This document shows positions 34,921 to 43,291 of a DNA stretch of 50,821 bases, piece after piece; position 1 is the first letter of the stretch, and every line of letters starts with the position of its first letter. The stretch lies in assembly GCA_958403205.1 (NCBI GenBank), contig CATXWM010000013.1:1-50821 (forward strand). Reading direction: 5' to 3'. A program made the position numbers and the translations under genes. The DNA is from an uncultured Collinsella sp. (GTDB lineage Bacteria; Actinomycetota; Coriobacteriia; Coriobacteriales; Coriobacteriaceae). Under the pieces are notes generated by a model that was given only the letters and a program-made list of their open reading frames with translations, made no database searches and had not been told where the DNA came from.

Positions 34921-35772
34921 TCATCTTTCCTGTTTCTCGATGTAGTTTTGCTTAATGACATGCGTCGCCCGTTCGTAGTCGCTGGCAACGTAAGCAGCGT
35001 ACAGGGCATCGACAACCATAAGCTGGGCCATACGCGAAGCCATGGCACCGCTGCGGACCAAGGGTTCACTCGCGGCGACGCCGAGCACGGCATCGGCCAT
35101 GGTGGCAAGCTTGGATGATCCATCTACTTTGGTAACGGCCACAACGGGACAGTTGTGACGTTGAGCCTCGGCGGTGCAGTCCAGCACCTCTTGCGTCAAG
35201 CCCGAGTAGCTAAAGGCGATTGCCATATCGCCCTCATGCATGTTCTTGGCACATAAGAGCTGATCATGCCAGTCGTCGTACAGATGGCACTCTTTGTCGA
35301 CACGCATGAGCTTTTGCGCCAGGTCGTGCGCGACCAAACGAGAGGCACCAATACCGAACAGATTGACCGCGCGTGCCAGCTTAAGACGGGCCGCGCATCG
35401 CTCCAAGACGGTGTAATCGAGCGTTCGCGCCGTCGCCTCGATCGTACGCACGTTGCTTTTCATCACCTTCCCCACGATACGTTCGACGTTGTCATCCATG
35501 GAGATGTCCTCGAGGGCTACGTCTTTCTTGTCACCTAAGAGCGCCAGCTCGGCAATCAGTTCGCGCTGGAACTCCTTGTAGCCCGCAAAACCCAAACGCT
35601 TGCAAAAGCGCAAAATGCTCGAGGGCGAGGAGAACGTGACATCGGCAAGACCGCGGACGGACAGCCCGACCACCTCGTGCGGATGAGCGCTTACATATGC
35701 GATGACATTGCGTTCCGCCGGGCTCGCGCTGAGCTCACGCTCGCGAAGCCGCAAAAGCAATCCGTTTGCCAT
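34921..35772 (-). CDS. murR: RpiR/MurR-family transcriptional regulator
   Basis: Probably controls the MurNAc genes. The 283-residue protein has an N-terminal helix-turn-helix with VRGLADVTFSSPSSILRFCKRLGFAGYKEF, then a C-terminal SIS domain (NLFGIGASRLVAHDLAQKLMR, MAIAFSYSGLTQEVLDC) that would bind the sugar phosphate. ATG 35772 is chosen (GGAGG 8 nt upstream); a GTG three codons earlier overlaps that site. It heads the run murR-murQ-murP-mupG, all on the minus strand. Whether it represses or activates cannot be told, and no operator was identified in the 35773-35871 leader. Confidence 0.9.
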   Translation of the reverse strand: MANGLLLRLRERELSASPAERNVIAYVSAHPHEVVGLSVRGLADVTFSSPSSILRFCKRLGFAGYKEFQRELIAELALLGDKKDVALEDISMDDNVERIVGKVMKSNVRTIEATARTLDYTVLERCAARLKLARAVNLFGIGASRLVAHDLAQKLMRVDKECHLYDDWHDQLLCAKNMHEGDMAIAFSYSGLTQEVLDCTAEAQRHNCPVVAVTKVDGSSKLATMADAVLGVAASEPLVRSGAMASRMAQLMVVDALYAAYVASDYERATHVIKQNYIEKQER

Positions 35773-35871
35773 CTCAAACACCTCCGTTGAGAAGAATTAA
35801 AGACCAACGAACGATTCGTACCGGATACAAACAGCTTTTGCGGTACATTGTGCCGCATCGTGGTGCACAAA

Positions 35872-35895
35872 GGGCGAGCGTTCTACCGCTCGCCC
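35872..35895 (-). terminator. Terminator of the VanZ-like gene
   Basis: Perfect stem GGGCGAGCG/CGCTCGCCC with a 6-nt loop; the minus-strand tail TTTGTG is short. Confidence 0.7.
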
Positions 35896-35976
35896 CTCAA
35901 ATCCGACCGCTCGGAAATACGCGCGACACAAAATAATTCAACAAGGTCGCATTATCAGAAACGGGTTTGTTACCGG

Positions 35977-36558
35977 CTAGCGCCTCGCATGGGCGCCGAT
36001 CGGCCGAGTCGCATGGCGCACCAACGCCGCCGCCAGCAATACCAACAGCATGGCGGTGACATAGCCCGCAGCATCGAATCCTAGATCGATAACGTCGAAA
36101 TGCCTGCCGGGAACAAAGATCTTATGTACCTGATCGCCAACGGAGCAGGCGGCGCAAAAGAGCAATACGGGCACACAACGGGAGCATACGCTCCACGGAC
36201 GCCTGGAAAGGCAAACCACGACCACCGAGGCGAACAATCCGACGAAGAAAAACTCTACGGTATGGGCAACGCGACGGACGTTCGTGCCCACCCACATGCG
36301 AATGGAAGCAAGTCGGCCAGACCGGACATTCGAGGCAGCCGAATCGGTGCCCCCGGTCATTCCGTTCTCCGCCTGAGCTTCACCCGTGGCATCGACAGCC
36401 TGAACGCCCGTAGCCTGGCCCTCCACCACACGCGCGGTAGACTCGCTCAGCAACGACGTCTCCACCGCATTTTGCTCCGTCAGCACCCAGATGCCCGCCA
36501 GCGTTGCAGCGAACAGAACGATCGCGGTCCATCCGATTATTTGTTTTACGCGCGCCAA
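35977..36558 (-). CDS. VanZ-like membrane protein
   Basis: A 193-residue protein with four likely membrane segments. The pattern RVAHTVEFFFVGLF, CSVGDQVHKIFVPGRHFDVIDLGFDAAG fits the VanZ family, in which E/D, H and PGR residues face a pocket. Between helix 1 and 2 is a Thr/Ala/Gly-rich loop of about 60 residues. The start is TTG 36558, 7 nt after AAAGGAGGT; this is an unusual codon but the site is strong. VanZ relatives are linked to glycopeptide tolerance and membrane lipid stress; no other van gene is present, so no resistance claim is justified. Confidence 0.75.
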   Translation of the reverse strand: MARVKQIIGWTAIVLFAATLAGIWVLTEQNAVETSLLSESTARVVEGQATGVQAVDATGEAQAENGMTGGTDSAASNVRSGRLASIRMWVGTNVRRVAHTVEFFFVGLFASVVVVCLSRRPWSVCSRCVPVLLFCAACSVGDQVHKIFVPGRHFDVIDLGFDAAGYVTAMLLVLLAAALVRHATRPIGAHARR

Positions 36559-36662
36559 GGGCCAACCTCCTTTTTTGAATATCAGCGAGTGTAGCCCCAA
36601 ATGGCATCGTCACCGTATCAAAATTTGAATCGCAACAGGAAGCGACAAAGCGACGCAAACCC

Positions 36663-37268
36663 CTACCCTGCCTCGCGCATCCAGCGATCGAACGTCCCCA
36701 CGCACACGCCCAGGCACTTTGCTGCCTGGCTGCGGGTAATATCGCCTGCTTCATAGCTATCGCGCACCAGCTCAAACTGAGGAGGGCACGGCTTGCGAGG
36801 TCGACCGAAACGGACCCCTCGCGCTCGCGCCGCTGCAATTCCCTCCGCCTGGCGCCGATGGATATTCACGCGCTCCACCTGCGCCACGTAGCTCAGCAGT
36901 TGCAGCACAATATCGGCAATCAGGGTGTTGGTCACATCCGGCGCGCCGCTGGCCCTAGCGCGCGTGTCAAGCAATGGCATGTCCAACACCACAATGGCAA
37001 CCCCGAGCTCCTTGGTAATGCGTCGCCATTCCTCAAGAATCTCGGAGTAATTACGGCCAAGTCGGTCGATAGAAAGCACCACCAGCACGTCCCCGTCCCC
37101 CAGGACGTGTAGCAGCTCGCGATAACGCGGTCGATCGAAGTCCTTGCCACTCGCATGGTCGGCATAAATATTCGCCGAGCCCACGCCATAGGCGCCCAGC
37201 GCATCCAGCTGCCGATTCAGATTCTGATCGCGTGAACTCACCCGCGCATAACCGTACACCGTCGCCAT
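36663..37268 (-). CDS. Serine recombinase of the resolvase/invertase family
   Basis: A 201-residue site-specific recombinase. It has YGYARVSSRDQNLNRQ (catalytic Ser11), YADHASGKDFDRPRY, VLSIDRLGRNYSEI and FGRPRK before a C-terminal helix-turn-helix (DITRSQAAKCLGVCVGTFDRWMREAG). Length and HTH match Hin/Pin invertases and small resolvases. ATG 37268 has GGGGA upstream. No transposon ends, inverted segment or res-type site could be seen beside it, so its target is unknown. It is the only recombinase in the window, which makes it a weak candidate for acting on the palindrome families, with no direct support. Confidence 0.9.
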   Translation of the reverse strand: MATVYGYARVSSRDQNLNRQLDALGAYGVGSANIYADHASGKDFDRPRYRELLHVLGDGDVLVVLSIDRLGRNYSEILEEWRRITKELGVAIVVLDMPLLDTRARASGAPDVTNTLIADIVLQLLSYVAQVERVNIHRRQAEGIAAARARGVRFGRPRKPCPPQFELVRDSYEAGDITRSQAAKCLGVCVGTFDRWMREAG

Positions 37269-37287
37269 CTCATCCCCGCTTTCTTGT

Positions 37288-37326
37288 AAACCTGCCAAAA
37301 AGGGACAGGTTTATTTTGGTAGGTTT
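37288..37326. repeat. 39-bp palindrome with internal GGGACAGG
   Basis: 13-bp arms AAACCTGCCAAAA and TTTTGGTAGGTTT (one mismatch) around AGGGACAGGTTTA. A near copy lies at 49436-49474. Confidence 0.75.
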
Positions 37327-37393
37327 TACCTCTCAAATAGCAGGTAAGCGGGCGGCCGAGCAGGCAGCAAGGTAGTCACGATTCAAATGCGAA

Positions 37394-37415
37394 GGGCGGT
37401 CCCGAAAGGCCGCCC
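37394..37415 (-). terminator. Weak terminator of rnr
   Basis: GGGCGG/CCGCCC stem with 10-nt loop, tail TTCGC. There is little U-tract, so the call is tentative. Confidence 0.4.
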
Positions 37416-37445
37416 TCCGCTCCCCCACCATGAGTCGAGATTTGG

Positions 37446-39581
37446 CTAATGGATAAGCTTAAAGTCCAAGTGCCCACGCGTGGTATTGACGCGCGAGACC
37501 TCGACAATCACGCGCTGACCCAGTTCATAGCGAGTCCCCGTGTCGGCACCTGTGAGCGTAAGCGCATCCTCGTCAAACTCGAACCACTCGTTGCCCAGGC
37601 TCTTGATCGAAACCAAGCCTTCGACCTGCGTTAGATCCAAGCGCACAAAGAGGCCCATGCTGCTAACCCACGAGACGGTTCCGGCATAGCGCTCGCCTAG
37701 ACGGTCCTCATAGTACTGGGCAATCTTGATCTTTTGCGTCGCATGGCTGGCGGCATCTGCCGCGCGCTCGGCATCGCTGCATGCGCGGCAGATCTGCGGC
37801 AGAATGCGCGGCAGCGACTCGCGCCCCTTGCCGATCAGCCGCGGCGTACGGACCAAGGCGTCCTTGCCGCCGAGCTGCTCATAGGCCAACTGCAGTTTGA
37901 GCACGCGGTGCACCACCAGATCGGGGTAGCGACGGATGGGACTCGTAAAGTGACAGTAGCACGGCGCGGCGAGCGCAAAGTGGCCCTCGTTGCGCGGCTT
38001 GTACAGCGCGCGCTGCATGCTGCGCAGAAGCAGCGTGTTAACGAGCGGTGCGTTGGCCGTACCGGCGGCAGCATCGACTGCAGCCTGCAGCTCATCGGGG
38101 CTCCCCAGGGCAATACCGGCAGCACGGCGATCGTCGATGATGCCTAGCTGCGCCAGCGCAACGGCGGCACCGTGCAGGCTATCGGGGCTCGGATCCTCAT
38201 GCACGCGATAGCAGGCCTCGATATCACGGTCTGCCAGCCACTCTGCAACGCACTCGTTGGCGAGCAGCATAGCTTCCTCGATAAGCGACGTGGCACACGA
38301 ACGCTCACGCGCCACAATCTGCACGGGCACTCCGTCCTCATCCAACAGAGCACGAATCTCGGCCGTGTCAAAATCGACCGAGCCGCGGGCGCGACGGATA
38401 CGACGGCGGAGTTCGGCGAGTTCGTTAGCGGCGACAAGGAAATCGCCGAGGTCGACGTTGTAGCCGCGGGCGGCCTCCTCGCACGCAAGACCGCGCTCAA
38501 GCGCTTCCTCGCGCGAGGTCTCGGCAGCCGCAACATCCTCGGCTGCACCCTCCAGCACCGAATACTCAACCGCGCCGGCACGCACCAGCAGCGCCTCGGC
38601 GCCGTCATAGTCCATACGCACACGCGAGCGAATCACGCTGGGGTACGGATCGTAATGCCGCACGCGACCCTGTGCATCGAGCTCAATGTCAACGGTAAAC
38701 GCAAGACGGTCCTCGTCAGGGCGAAGCGAGCACAGGTCACAGGACAGGCGTTCGGGCAGCATGGGAAGCACGCGATCGGCCAGATACACCGATGTCGTAC
38801 GATGGCGAGCCTCAAGATCGATATGCCCGTCCCAAGCCACATAGTGTGAAACGTCGGCGATATGCACACCCAGCTTGTAGCCACCCTCGGGCGTGCGCTC
38901 CAGCGAAATGGCGTCGTCAAAGTCGCGCGCGTCGACTGGGTCGATCGTGATGACAAAGCGGTCGCGCAGATCGCGGCGGAGCGGGTCCTTAAGCGCCGCG
39001 GACACATCGAGCGAAAGCCCCTCGGCCTCGTCCAGCGCGGCCTCGGGATAGCTATCGGTATAGCCGTAACGCGCCATCACATATTGAACGCCCAAATCGG
39101 GCGCGTCATCTCCGCCAATGCGGCGTTCGATCGTCACGGTACCCGATTCCAGGCGCGTCGGGTAGGTCAAAATGCGCGCGACAACAGCATCACCCGGGTG
39201 GACACCCAGACGATCCGCCGAGGTATCCTCGGGCAGAATGAAGAAGTCGGCCTTCAGACGCGAATCGAGCGGCTCGATCACACCGAGCGGACCGGCGGTC
39301 TGGTACGTGCCCACCACGCTTATGGCTGCACGCTCAACCACGCTTTCGATCACGGCGCGCCGCTCACCGTGCGGGCTGTTCTTAATGCTCACGGCAACGG
39401 TATCGCCATCCATGATCTCGCGCTTACCGCGGCCCATGACCTTGTAGTCGCCGTTTTCGGTTACAACGTAGGCGCTATGCTCATGGAGCTGCACGCGCCC
39501 GGTCAGGCTCGGACGGCGTTCGCTGCGCACCGGCCCGCGCTGATTGCGAGCTCCACGCTTATGCTTGTTATTGCGCCCCAT
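37446..39581 (-). CDS. rnr: Ribonuclease R
   Basis: Processive 3'-5' exoribonuclease that digests structured RNA. The 711-residue protein starts with a basic tail (GRNNKHKRGARNQRGPVRSERR), then an OB/CSD region, the RNB catalytic domain with TIDPVDARDFDDAISL (metal-binding Asp cluster) and HYVAWDGHIDLEARHRTTSVYL, and ends with an S1 domain (RYAGTVSWVSSMGLFVRLDLTQVEGLV). ATG 39581 has AGGAGG 4 nt upstream. It is shorter than E. coli RNase R (about 813), mainly for lack of an extra N-terminal domain and basic C-tail. It stands alone, divergent from nothing, with ftsX behind it on the same strand. Confidence 0.95.
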   Translation of the reverse strand: MGRNNKHKRGARNQRGPVRSERRPSLTGRVQLHEHSAYVVTENGDYKVMGRGKREIMDGDTVAVSIKNSPHGERRAVIESVVERAAISVVGTYQTAGPLGVIEPLDSRLKADFFILPEDTSADRLGVHPGDAVVARILTYPTRLESGTVTIERRIGGDDAPDLGVQYVMARYGYTDSYPEAALDEAEGLSLDVSAALKDPLRRDLRDRFVITIDPVDARDFDDAISLERTPEGGYKLGVHIADVSHYVAWDGHIDLEARHRTTSVYLADRVLPMLPERLSCDLCSLRPDEDRLAFTVDIELDAQGRVRHYDPYPSVIRSRVRMDYDGAEALLVRAGAVEYSVLEGAAEDVAAAETSREEALERGLACEEAARGYNVDLGDFLVAANELAELRRRIRRARGSVDFDTAEIRALLDEDGVPVQIVARERSCATSLIEEAMLLANECVAEWLADRDIEACYRVHEDPSPDSLHGAAVALAQLGIIDDRRAAGIALGSPDELQAAVDAAAGTANAPLVNTLLLRSMQRALYKPRNEGHFALAAPCYCHFTSPIRRYPDLVVHRVLKLQLAYEQLGGKDALVRTPRLIGKGRESLPRILPQICRACSDAERAADAASHATQKIKIAQYYEDRLGERYAGTVSWVSSMGLFVRLDLTQVEGLVSIKSLGNEWFEFDEDALTLTGADTGTRYELGQRVIVEVSRVNTTRGHLDFKLIH

Positions 39582-39658
39582 GGCGCCTCCTAACTATCGA
39601 TTGCGAACTCCAAAGAGTCTACCCAAATGATTCGCTTTCCTGCCGTCCCCTAGGGATC

Positions 39659-39692
39659 AAAAAACGGGCCGCCCCATAAGAGACGACCCGTT
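39659..39692 (-). terminator. Terminator of ftsEX
   Basis: AACGGGTCGTC/GGCGGCCCGT stem with two wobble or mismatch positions, then TTTTTTG, on the minus strand 25 nt after ftsX. Confidence 0.85.
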
Positions 39693-39716
39693 GGAAGGGA
39701 TGAATTCCAAGCATGC

Positions 39717-40637
39717 CTACACGCGCAGGTAGCGGCGCATGGCGATGGCAGAACCAAAGAGACCGATAATCACGCCGACCAGAATCAGCGCAGCATAGGT
39801 CACCAGGTAGTACTGCATCGGCAGGGCAAACGACATCCAGCCGATGCTCTCCTGCAGACGCGGGATCATCAGATTGCGCAGCAGCTCCAGAACGCCGATG
39901 GAAAGCAGCGAGCCCAAAATGGCCTGCAGCACGCCCTCGGTGATAAACGGGCCACGAATGAAGCCGTTGCTGGCGCCGACCAGACGCATAATCGCAATCT
40001 CACGACGACGCGCCGTGATGGACAGGCGAATCGTGTTGTTGATGAAGATGAATGCGATAAAGGTCAGAAGACCAACGAGCACCACGGCGGCGATGCGGAT
40101 GTAGTTGGTCACCTGGAACAGGCGGCTCACTTCCTCCTGGCCGTACAGCACGCTCGCGTTGACGTCGCCGTCATCCGCGATCTTCTGGAAATCGGCATCC
40201 TTCTTGAGCTTCTTTGCCGTGCTCTCGACCTTGGACGGATCGTCCATCTCAATAGCGAAGGAAGCCGGCAGCGGGTTCTGGCCATCGAGCGCGCTCATGG
40301 TGGCGTCGGCGTTGCCCGACATCTTGCTCGTATACTCGGCCAGCGCGTCGTCCTTGTCCTTATAGGTCACGGACTTGACGTTATTCCACGTCTTAAGCTC
40401 GGCCTCAAAAGCCTGAACATCGGCCTGATCGGCGTCATCACTAATGAACGCGTTGATGACAACCTGATCCTCGACGGTGCCGATCACGGAGTTCAGCATC
40501 GCAGAGCCCATGATGAACAGGCCGATGATAAACAGCGAAAGGAAGATCGTGATGACGGCGCCGAGCGAGGTAGTCCAGTTACGGAAGAAGTGGCTGATTG
40601 CCTCTTTGAAGGAGTAGCCCACGTTAGTTGGTGCCAT
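39717..40637 (-). CDS. ftsX: Cell-division protein FtsX
   Basis: Integral-membrane partner of FtsE; the pair controls peptidoglycan hydrolases at the division site. The 306-residue protein has four membrane segments (about 24-45, 175-200, 225-245, 275-298) and an outer loop of about 130 residues after the first. Conserved ITARRREIAIMRLVGASNGFIRGPF precedes helix 3. The start ATG 40637 lies 14 nt inside the end of ftsE, so the two are co-translated. Length is typical. It is the last gene before the terminator. Confidence 0.95.
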   Translation of the reverse strand: MAPTNVGYSFKEAISHFFRNWTTSLGAVITIFLSLFIIGLFIMGSAMLNSVIGTVEDQVVINAFISDDADQADVQAFEAELKTWNNVKSVTYKDKDDALAEYTSKMSGNADATMSALDGQNPLPASFAIEMDDPSKVESTAKKLKKDADFQKIADDGDVNASVLYGQEEVSRLFQVTNYIRIAAVVLVGLLTFIAFIFINNTIRLSITARRREIAIMRLVGASNGFIRGPFITEGVLQAILGSLLSIGVLELLRNLMIPRLQESIGWMSFALPMQYYLVTYAALILVGVIIGLFGSAIAMRRYLRV

Positions 40638-41844
40638 AGTTGCCGTAACCTCCCCTCTCCTGGTCGCGGATGACGTGGCCGCCCTCGAGGGCGATCACGC
40701 GACGGTGCATGCTATCGACCATCTCGCGGTCGTGCGTGGCGACAATCACGGTGGTGCCGGTGCGGTTAATACGCTCGAGCAGCTTCATGATGCCCAGCGA
40801 GATCGCCGGGTCGAGGTTGCCCGTCGGCTCGTCGCAGATCAGCAGCGGCGGACGGTTGACCATAGCGCGGGCGACGGCAACGCGCTGCTGCTCGCCACCG
40901 GAAAGCTGGTCGGGCAGCGAGTCCATCTGATCGGCCAGGCCGACCAGACGCAGCACCTCGGGCACCTGGCTGCGAATGACGCCCTTGGGCTTGCCGATGC
41001 ACTGCAGGGCAAACGCCACGTTTTCGTAGGCGGTCTTTTGCGGCAGAAGCTTAAAGTCCTGGAACACGGCGCCAATCTGGCGGCGCAGGAACGGAACCTT
41101 GCGGTTCTTGATCTTCATGAGGTCCTGACCTGCAACCAGGATGCGGCCGCTCGTCGGCTTGACGTCGCGGTTGAGCGTCGACAGCAGCGTGGTCTTACCC
41201 GAGCCGGAGTGACCGACCAGGAAGACGAACTCGCCCGGATAGATCTCGATGTTGATGTCGTCGAGTGCAGGCTTGTTGGGCTGTGCCGGATAGATCTTGG
41301 TGACATGCTCCATAAGGATGACGGGCTCGGCACCGGCCTGCTTGGCCATCTTCTTGCGGCTGGCCTGCGGATCGATGGGCGCAAACACCGACGTAAAATC
41401 GGGGTTGTTGAGCGCGTTATCGAGGCTTGCGACCTCGGCGGCCTGATCGCTCTCGACCACCGGGGCAGCAGGCTGCGTGGGATCAGGAATAGCGGCAAAG
41501 AGACCGGACTGCGCAGGCTGAGGAGCCGGCGTCGCAGGGGCCAAGGGGTCGGGAATGCCGGCCATGGTAGGCTGCGGCGTGGCGGCACCAGCCTGAGGCT
41601 GCTCCACGCGAGCGGTCACGGCCTGAACGGGCTCAAAACCCGCCGTGCCGGAAAGCGCGACATCGCTGGTTGGATTGTAGGCAAAGGGATCGGATGCCGG
41701 CTGTGCCTGATCTGCCGGCTGAGCGGGGGCCTGAGCAACAGGCTGGCCCTCTGAATCCGGAGTGGCGAAACGACTGCCCTGGACGCCTGCCTGCGTCTTG
41801 GGGGCATCATCGCCCGCACCGGAGGTACGGAAGTGGTTACCCAC
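40624..41844 (-). CDS. ftsE: FtsE cell-division ATPase with 173-residue N-terminal extension
   Basis: ABC-type ATPase of the FtsEX complex. The core spans about residues 174-406 (233 residues, the usual FtsE size) with GHSGSGKTTLL (211-221), LSGGEQQR and LLICDEPTGNLD. Before it lie 173 residues rich in Pro, Ala, Gln and Asp (QPVAQAPAQPADQAQPA, PAPQPAQSG), probably unstructured. The long form is real on paper: GTG 41844 has AAGGAG 5 nt upstream, and no good ribosome site precedes an internal ATG near residue 166. Codon use stays the same through the extension. The tail would lie in the cytoplasm and could bind a division or cell-wall partner. Function of the core is certain, of the extension unknown. 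Confidence 0.93.
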   Translation of the reverse strand: MGNHFRTSGAGDDAPKTQAGVQGSRFATPDSEGQPVAQAPAQPADQAQPASDPFAYNPTSDVALSGTAGFEPVQAVTARVEQPQAGAATPQPTMAGIPDPLAPATPAPQPAQSGLFAAIPDPTQPAAPVVESDQAAEVASLDNALNNPDFTSVFAPIDPQASRKKMAKQAGAEPVILMEHVTKIYPAQPNKPALDDINIEIYPGEFVFLVGHSGSGKTTLLSTLNRDVKPTSGRILVAGQDLMKIKNRKVPFLRRQIGAVFQDFKLLPQKTAYENVAFALQCIGKPKGVIRSQVPEVLRLVGLADQMDSLPDQLSGGEQQRVAVARAMVNRPPLLICDEPTGNLDPAISLGIMKLLERINRTGTTVIVATHDREMVDSMHRRVIALEGGHVIRDQERGGYGNYGTN

Positions 41845-41948
41845 TGGTGCTCCTTATCGTCGTGCGTTTAAACTACATGAGCGCTTTATATTTTAGCAGC
41901 ATTAACTTTGCTGCACATAAGAAGCATGGCGTGCTTAGGGATCCCGTC

Positions 41949-42071
41949 GGCCGGGCACAGGGTTACTCTCCAAATCGTCCTCGGACATGTCGGAGCCCCC
42001 GCTGCGCGCTTCGCGCGGCGGGGGCTCCCCCGTCCTGCGGAAAGATTTGGAGAGTAACCCTGTGCCCGGCC
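41949..42071. repeat. 123-bp nested palindrome
   Basis: Perfect 28-bp outer arms (GGCCGGGCACAGGG... at 41949-41976, complement at 42044-42071) enclose a second hairpin GGAGCCCCCGC/GCGGGGGCTCC (41992-42028) with its own CGCGC/GCGCG tip. It has no coding capacity. It lies in the 400-bp gap between ftsE and the transketolase genes. From 42072 to 42200 I see nothing further. Confidence 0.9.
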
Positions 42072-42200
42072 TGCGGTAACTAAGGGGTCGCCGCGTTTAT
42101 CTTGGGGTGCTGCATATACAAAGTTGGAAGGGTCTGAATTGCACTTTGTCGATATGTGCCCTTTTCCCTGATGGGACCGTGCTTGAGGAGCGTCTTCATA

Positions 42201-42267
42201 AGTTGCGGTGAAATAGGGACTGTTTTACCAGTTAAAAGGTCTAATCAGTCCTTATTTCACCGCAACT
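42201..42267. repeat. 67-bp palindrome family, copy 3
   Basis: Same ends and same 67-bp length as the 14009 and 28275 copies; the centre is different. It abuts the transketolase terminator. Confidence 0.9.
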
Positions 42268-42271
42268 GAAA

Positions 42272-42300
42272 CAGGGGCGCTCTCCAAGAGAGCGCCCCTG
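42272..42300 (-). terminator. Terminator of the transketolase operon
   Basis: Perfect 12-bp stem CAGGGGCGCTCT/AGAGCGCCCCTG with 5-nt loop; minus-strand tail TTTCAG. It lies 48 nt after the stop. Confidence 0.75.
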
Positions 42301-42348
42301 CCGGGTTTCCATAGTTCTGGCGAAGCAGTCCTTGAGATCCGCCTTGCC

Positions 42349-43290
42349 TTATGCCAAGAACTCCTTGGTGGTCGCCACAATGTTCGCGGCGTCCAGACCG
42401 TACTTGTGCAGGAGCTCGGAACCCGGGCCGGACTCGCCGAAGGTGTCGTTGACGCCAATCTTCTTAAGCGGCGTCGGGCACTGCTCGCACAGGACGTCGG
42501 CGACGGCGCTGCCAAGGCCACCGATCACGGAGTGCTCCTCGACGGTCACGACGTGGCCGGTCTTGGTGGCGCTCTTGACGATCAGGTCGGCGTCGATGGG
42601 CTTGATGGTGTGCATGTTGATGACCTCGGCATCGATGCCCTCGGCAGCAAGCTGCTCAGCGGCCTCGAGCGCCTCGCCGACCATCAGGCCGCAGGCGATG
42701 ATGGTGACGTCGGTGCCCTCGCGCATGACGATGCCCTTGCCTACCTCGAACTTGTAGGTCTCGGGGTCGTTGATAACCGGCGAGGCCAGACGGGCGAAGC
42801 GCATGTACACGGGGCCGTCGCACTCGTAGGCGGCGCGCGTCACGGCGCGGGCCTCGACGTCGTCGGCGGGAACGATCACGGTCATGCCGGGGATGACGCG
42901 CATCAGGGCGATATCCTCGCAGCACTGGTGCGTGGCGCCGTCCTCGCCCACCGAGATACCGGCGTGCGTGGCACCGATCTTAACGTTAAGGTGCGGGTAG
43001 CCAATGGAGTTGCGGACCTGCTCAAAGGCGCGGCCGGCGGCGAACATGGCAAAGCTGCTCGCGAAGGCAACGCGGCCGGTGGTTGCGATACCGGCGGCAA
43101 CACCCATCAGGTTGCTCTCGGCGATGCCCACATCGAAGAAGCGGTCGGGGCAGGCTGCCTTGAACTTGCCAGTCTGCGTGGCGGCGGCCAGGTCGGCGTC
43201 GAGGACCACAAAGTCATCGTGCTCGTTGGCGAGCTCGACGAGGGCCTCGCCGTAGCTTACGCGCGTGGCGATTTTCTTGACGTCTGCCAT
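42349..43290 (-). CDS. Transketolase, C-terminal subunit
   Basis: Pyrimidine-binding and C-terminal half of a two-piece transketolase, which moves two-carbon units between sugar phosphates in the pentose phosphate pathway. The 313-residue protein has FVVLDADLAAATQTGKF, RFFDVGIAESNLMGVAAGIA (TPP-contacting Glu), ASSFAMFAAGRAFEQVRNSI, THAGISVGEDGATHQCCEDIA, and the C-terminal EEHSVIGGLGSAVADVL. The start ATG 43290 is one nucleotide after the stop of the N-terminal subunit gene, and its ribosome site GAGGAG lies in that gene's end. Split transketolases are common in anaerobes, and the two must assemble to work. Confidence 0.93.
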   Translation of the reverse strand: MADVKKIATRVSYGEALVELANEHDDFVVLDADLAAATQTGKFKAACPDRFFDVGIAESNLMGVAAGIATTGRVAFASSFAMFAAGRAFEQVRNSIGYPHLNVKIGATHAGISVGEDGATHQCCEDIALMRVIPGMTVIVPADDVEARAVTRAAYECDGPVYMRFARLASPVINDPETYKFEVGKGIVMREGTDVTIIACGLMVGEALEAAEQLAAEGIDAEVINMHTIKPIDADLIVKSATKTGHVVTVEEHSVIGGLGSAVADVLCEQCPTPLKKIGVNDTFGESGPGSELLHKYGLDAANIVATTKEFLA

Positions 43291-43291
43291 C

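Noticed and set aside
36663..37268. Serine recombinase as part of a transposon or invertible switch
   Set aside because: No paired ends, duplicated target or inverted promoter was found within several hundred bases.
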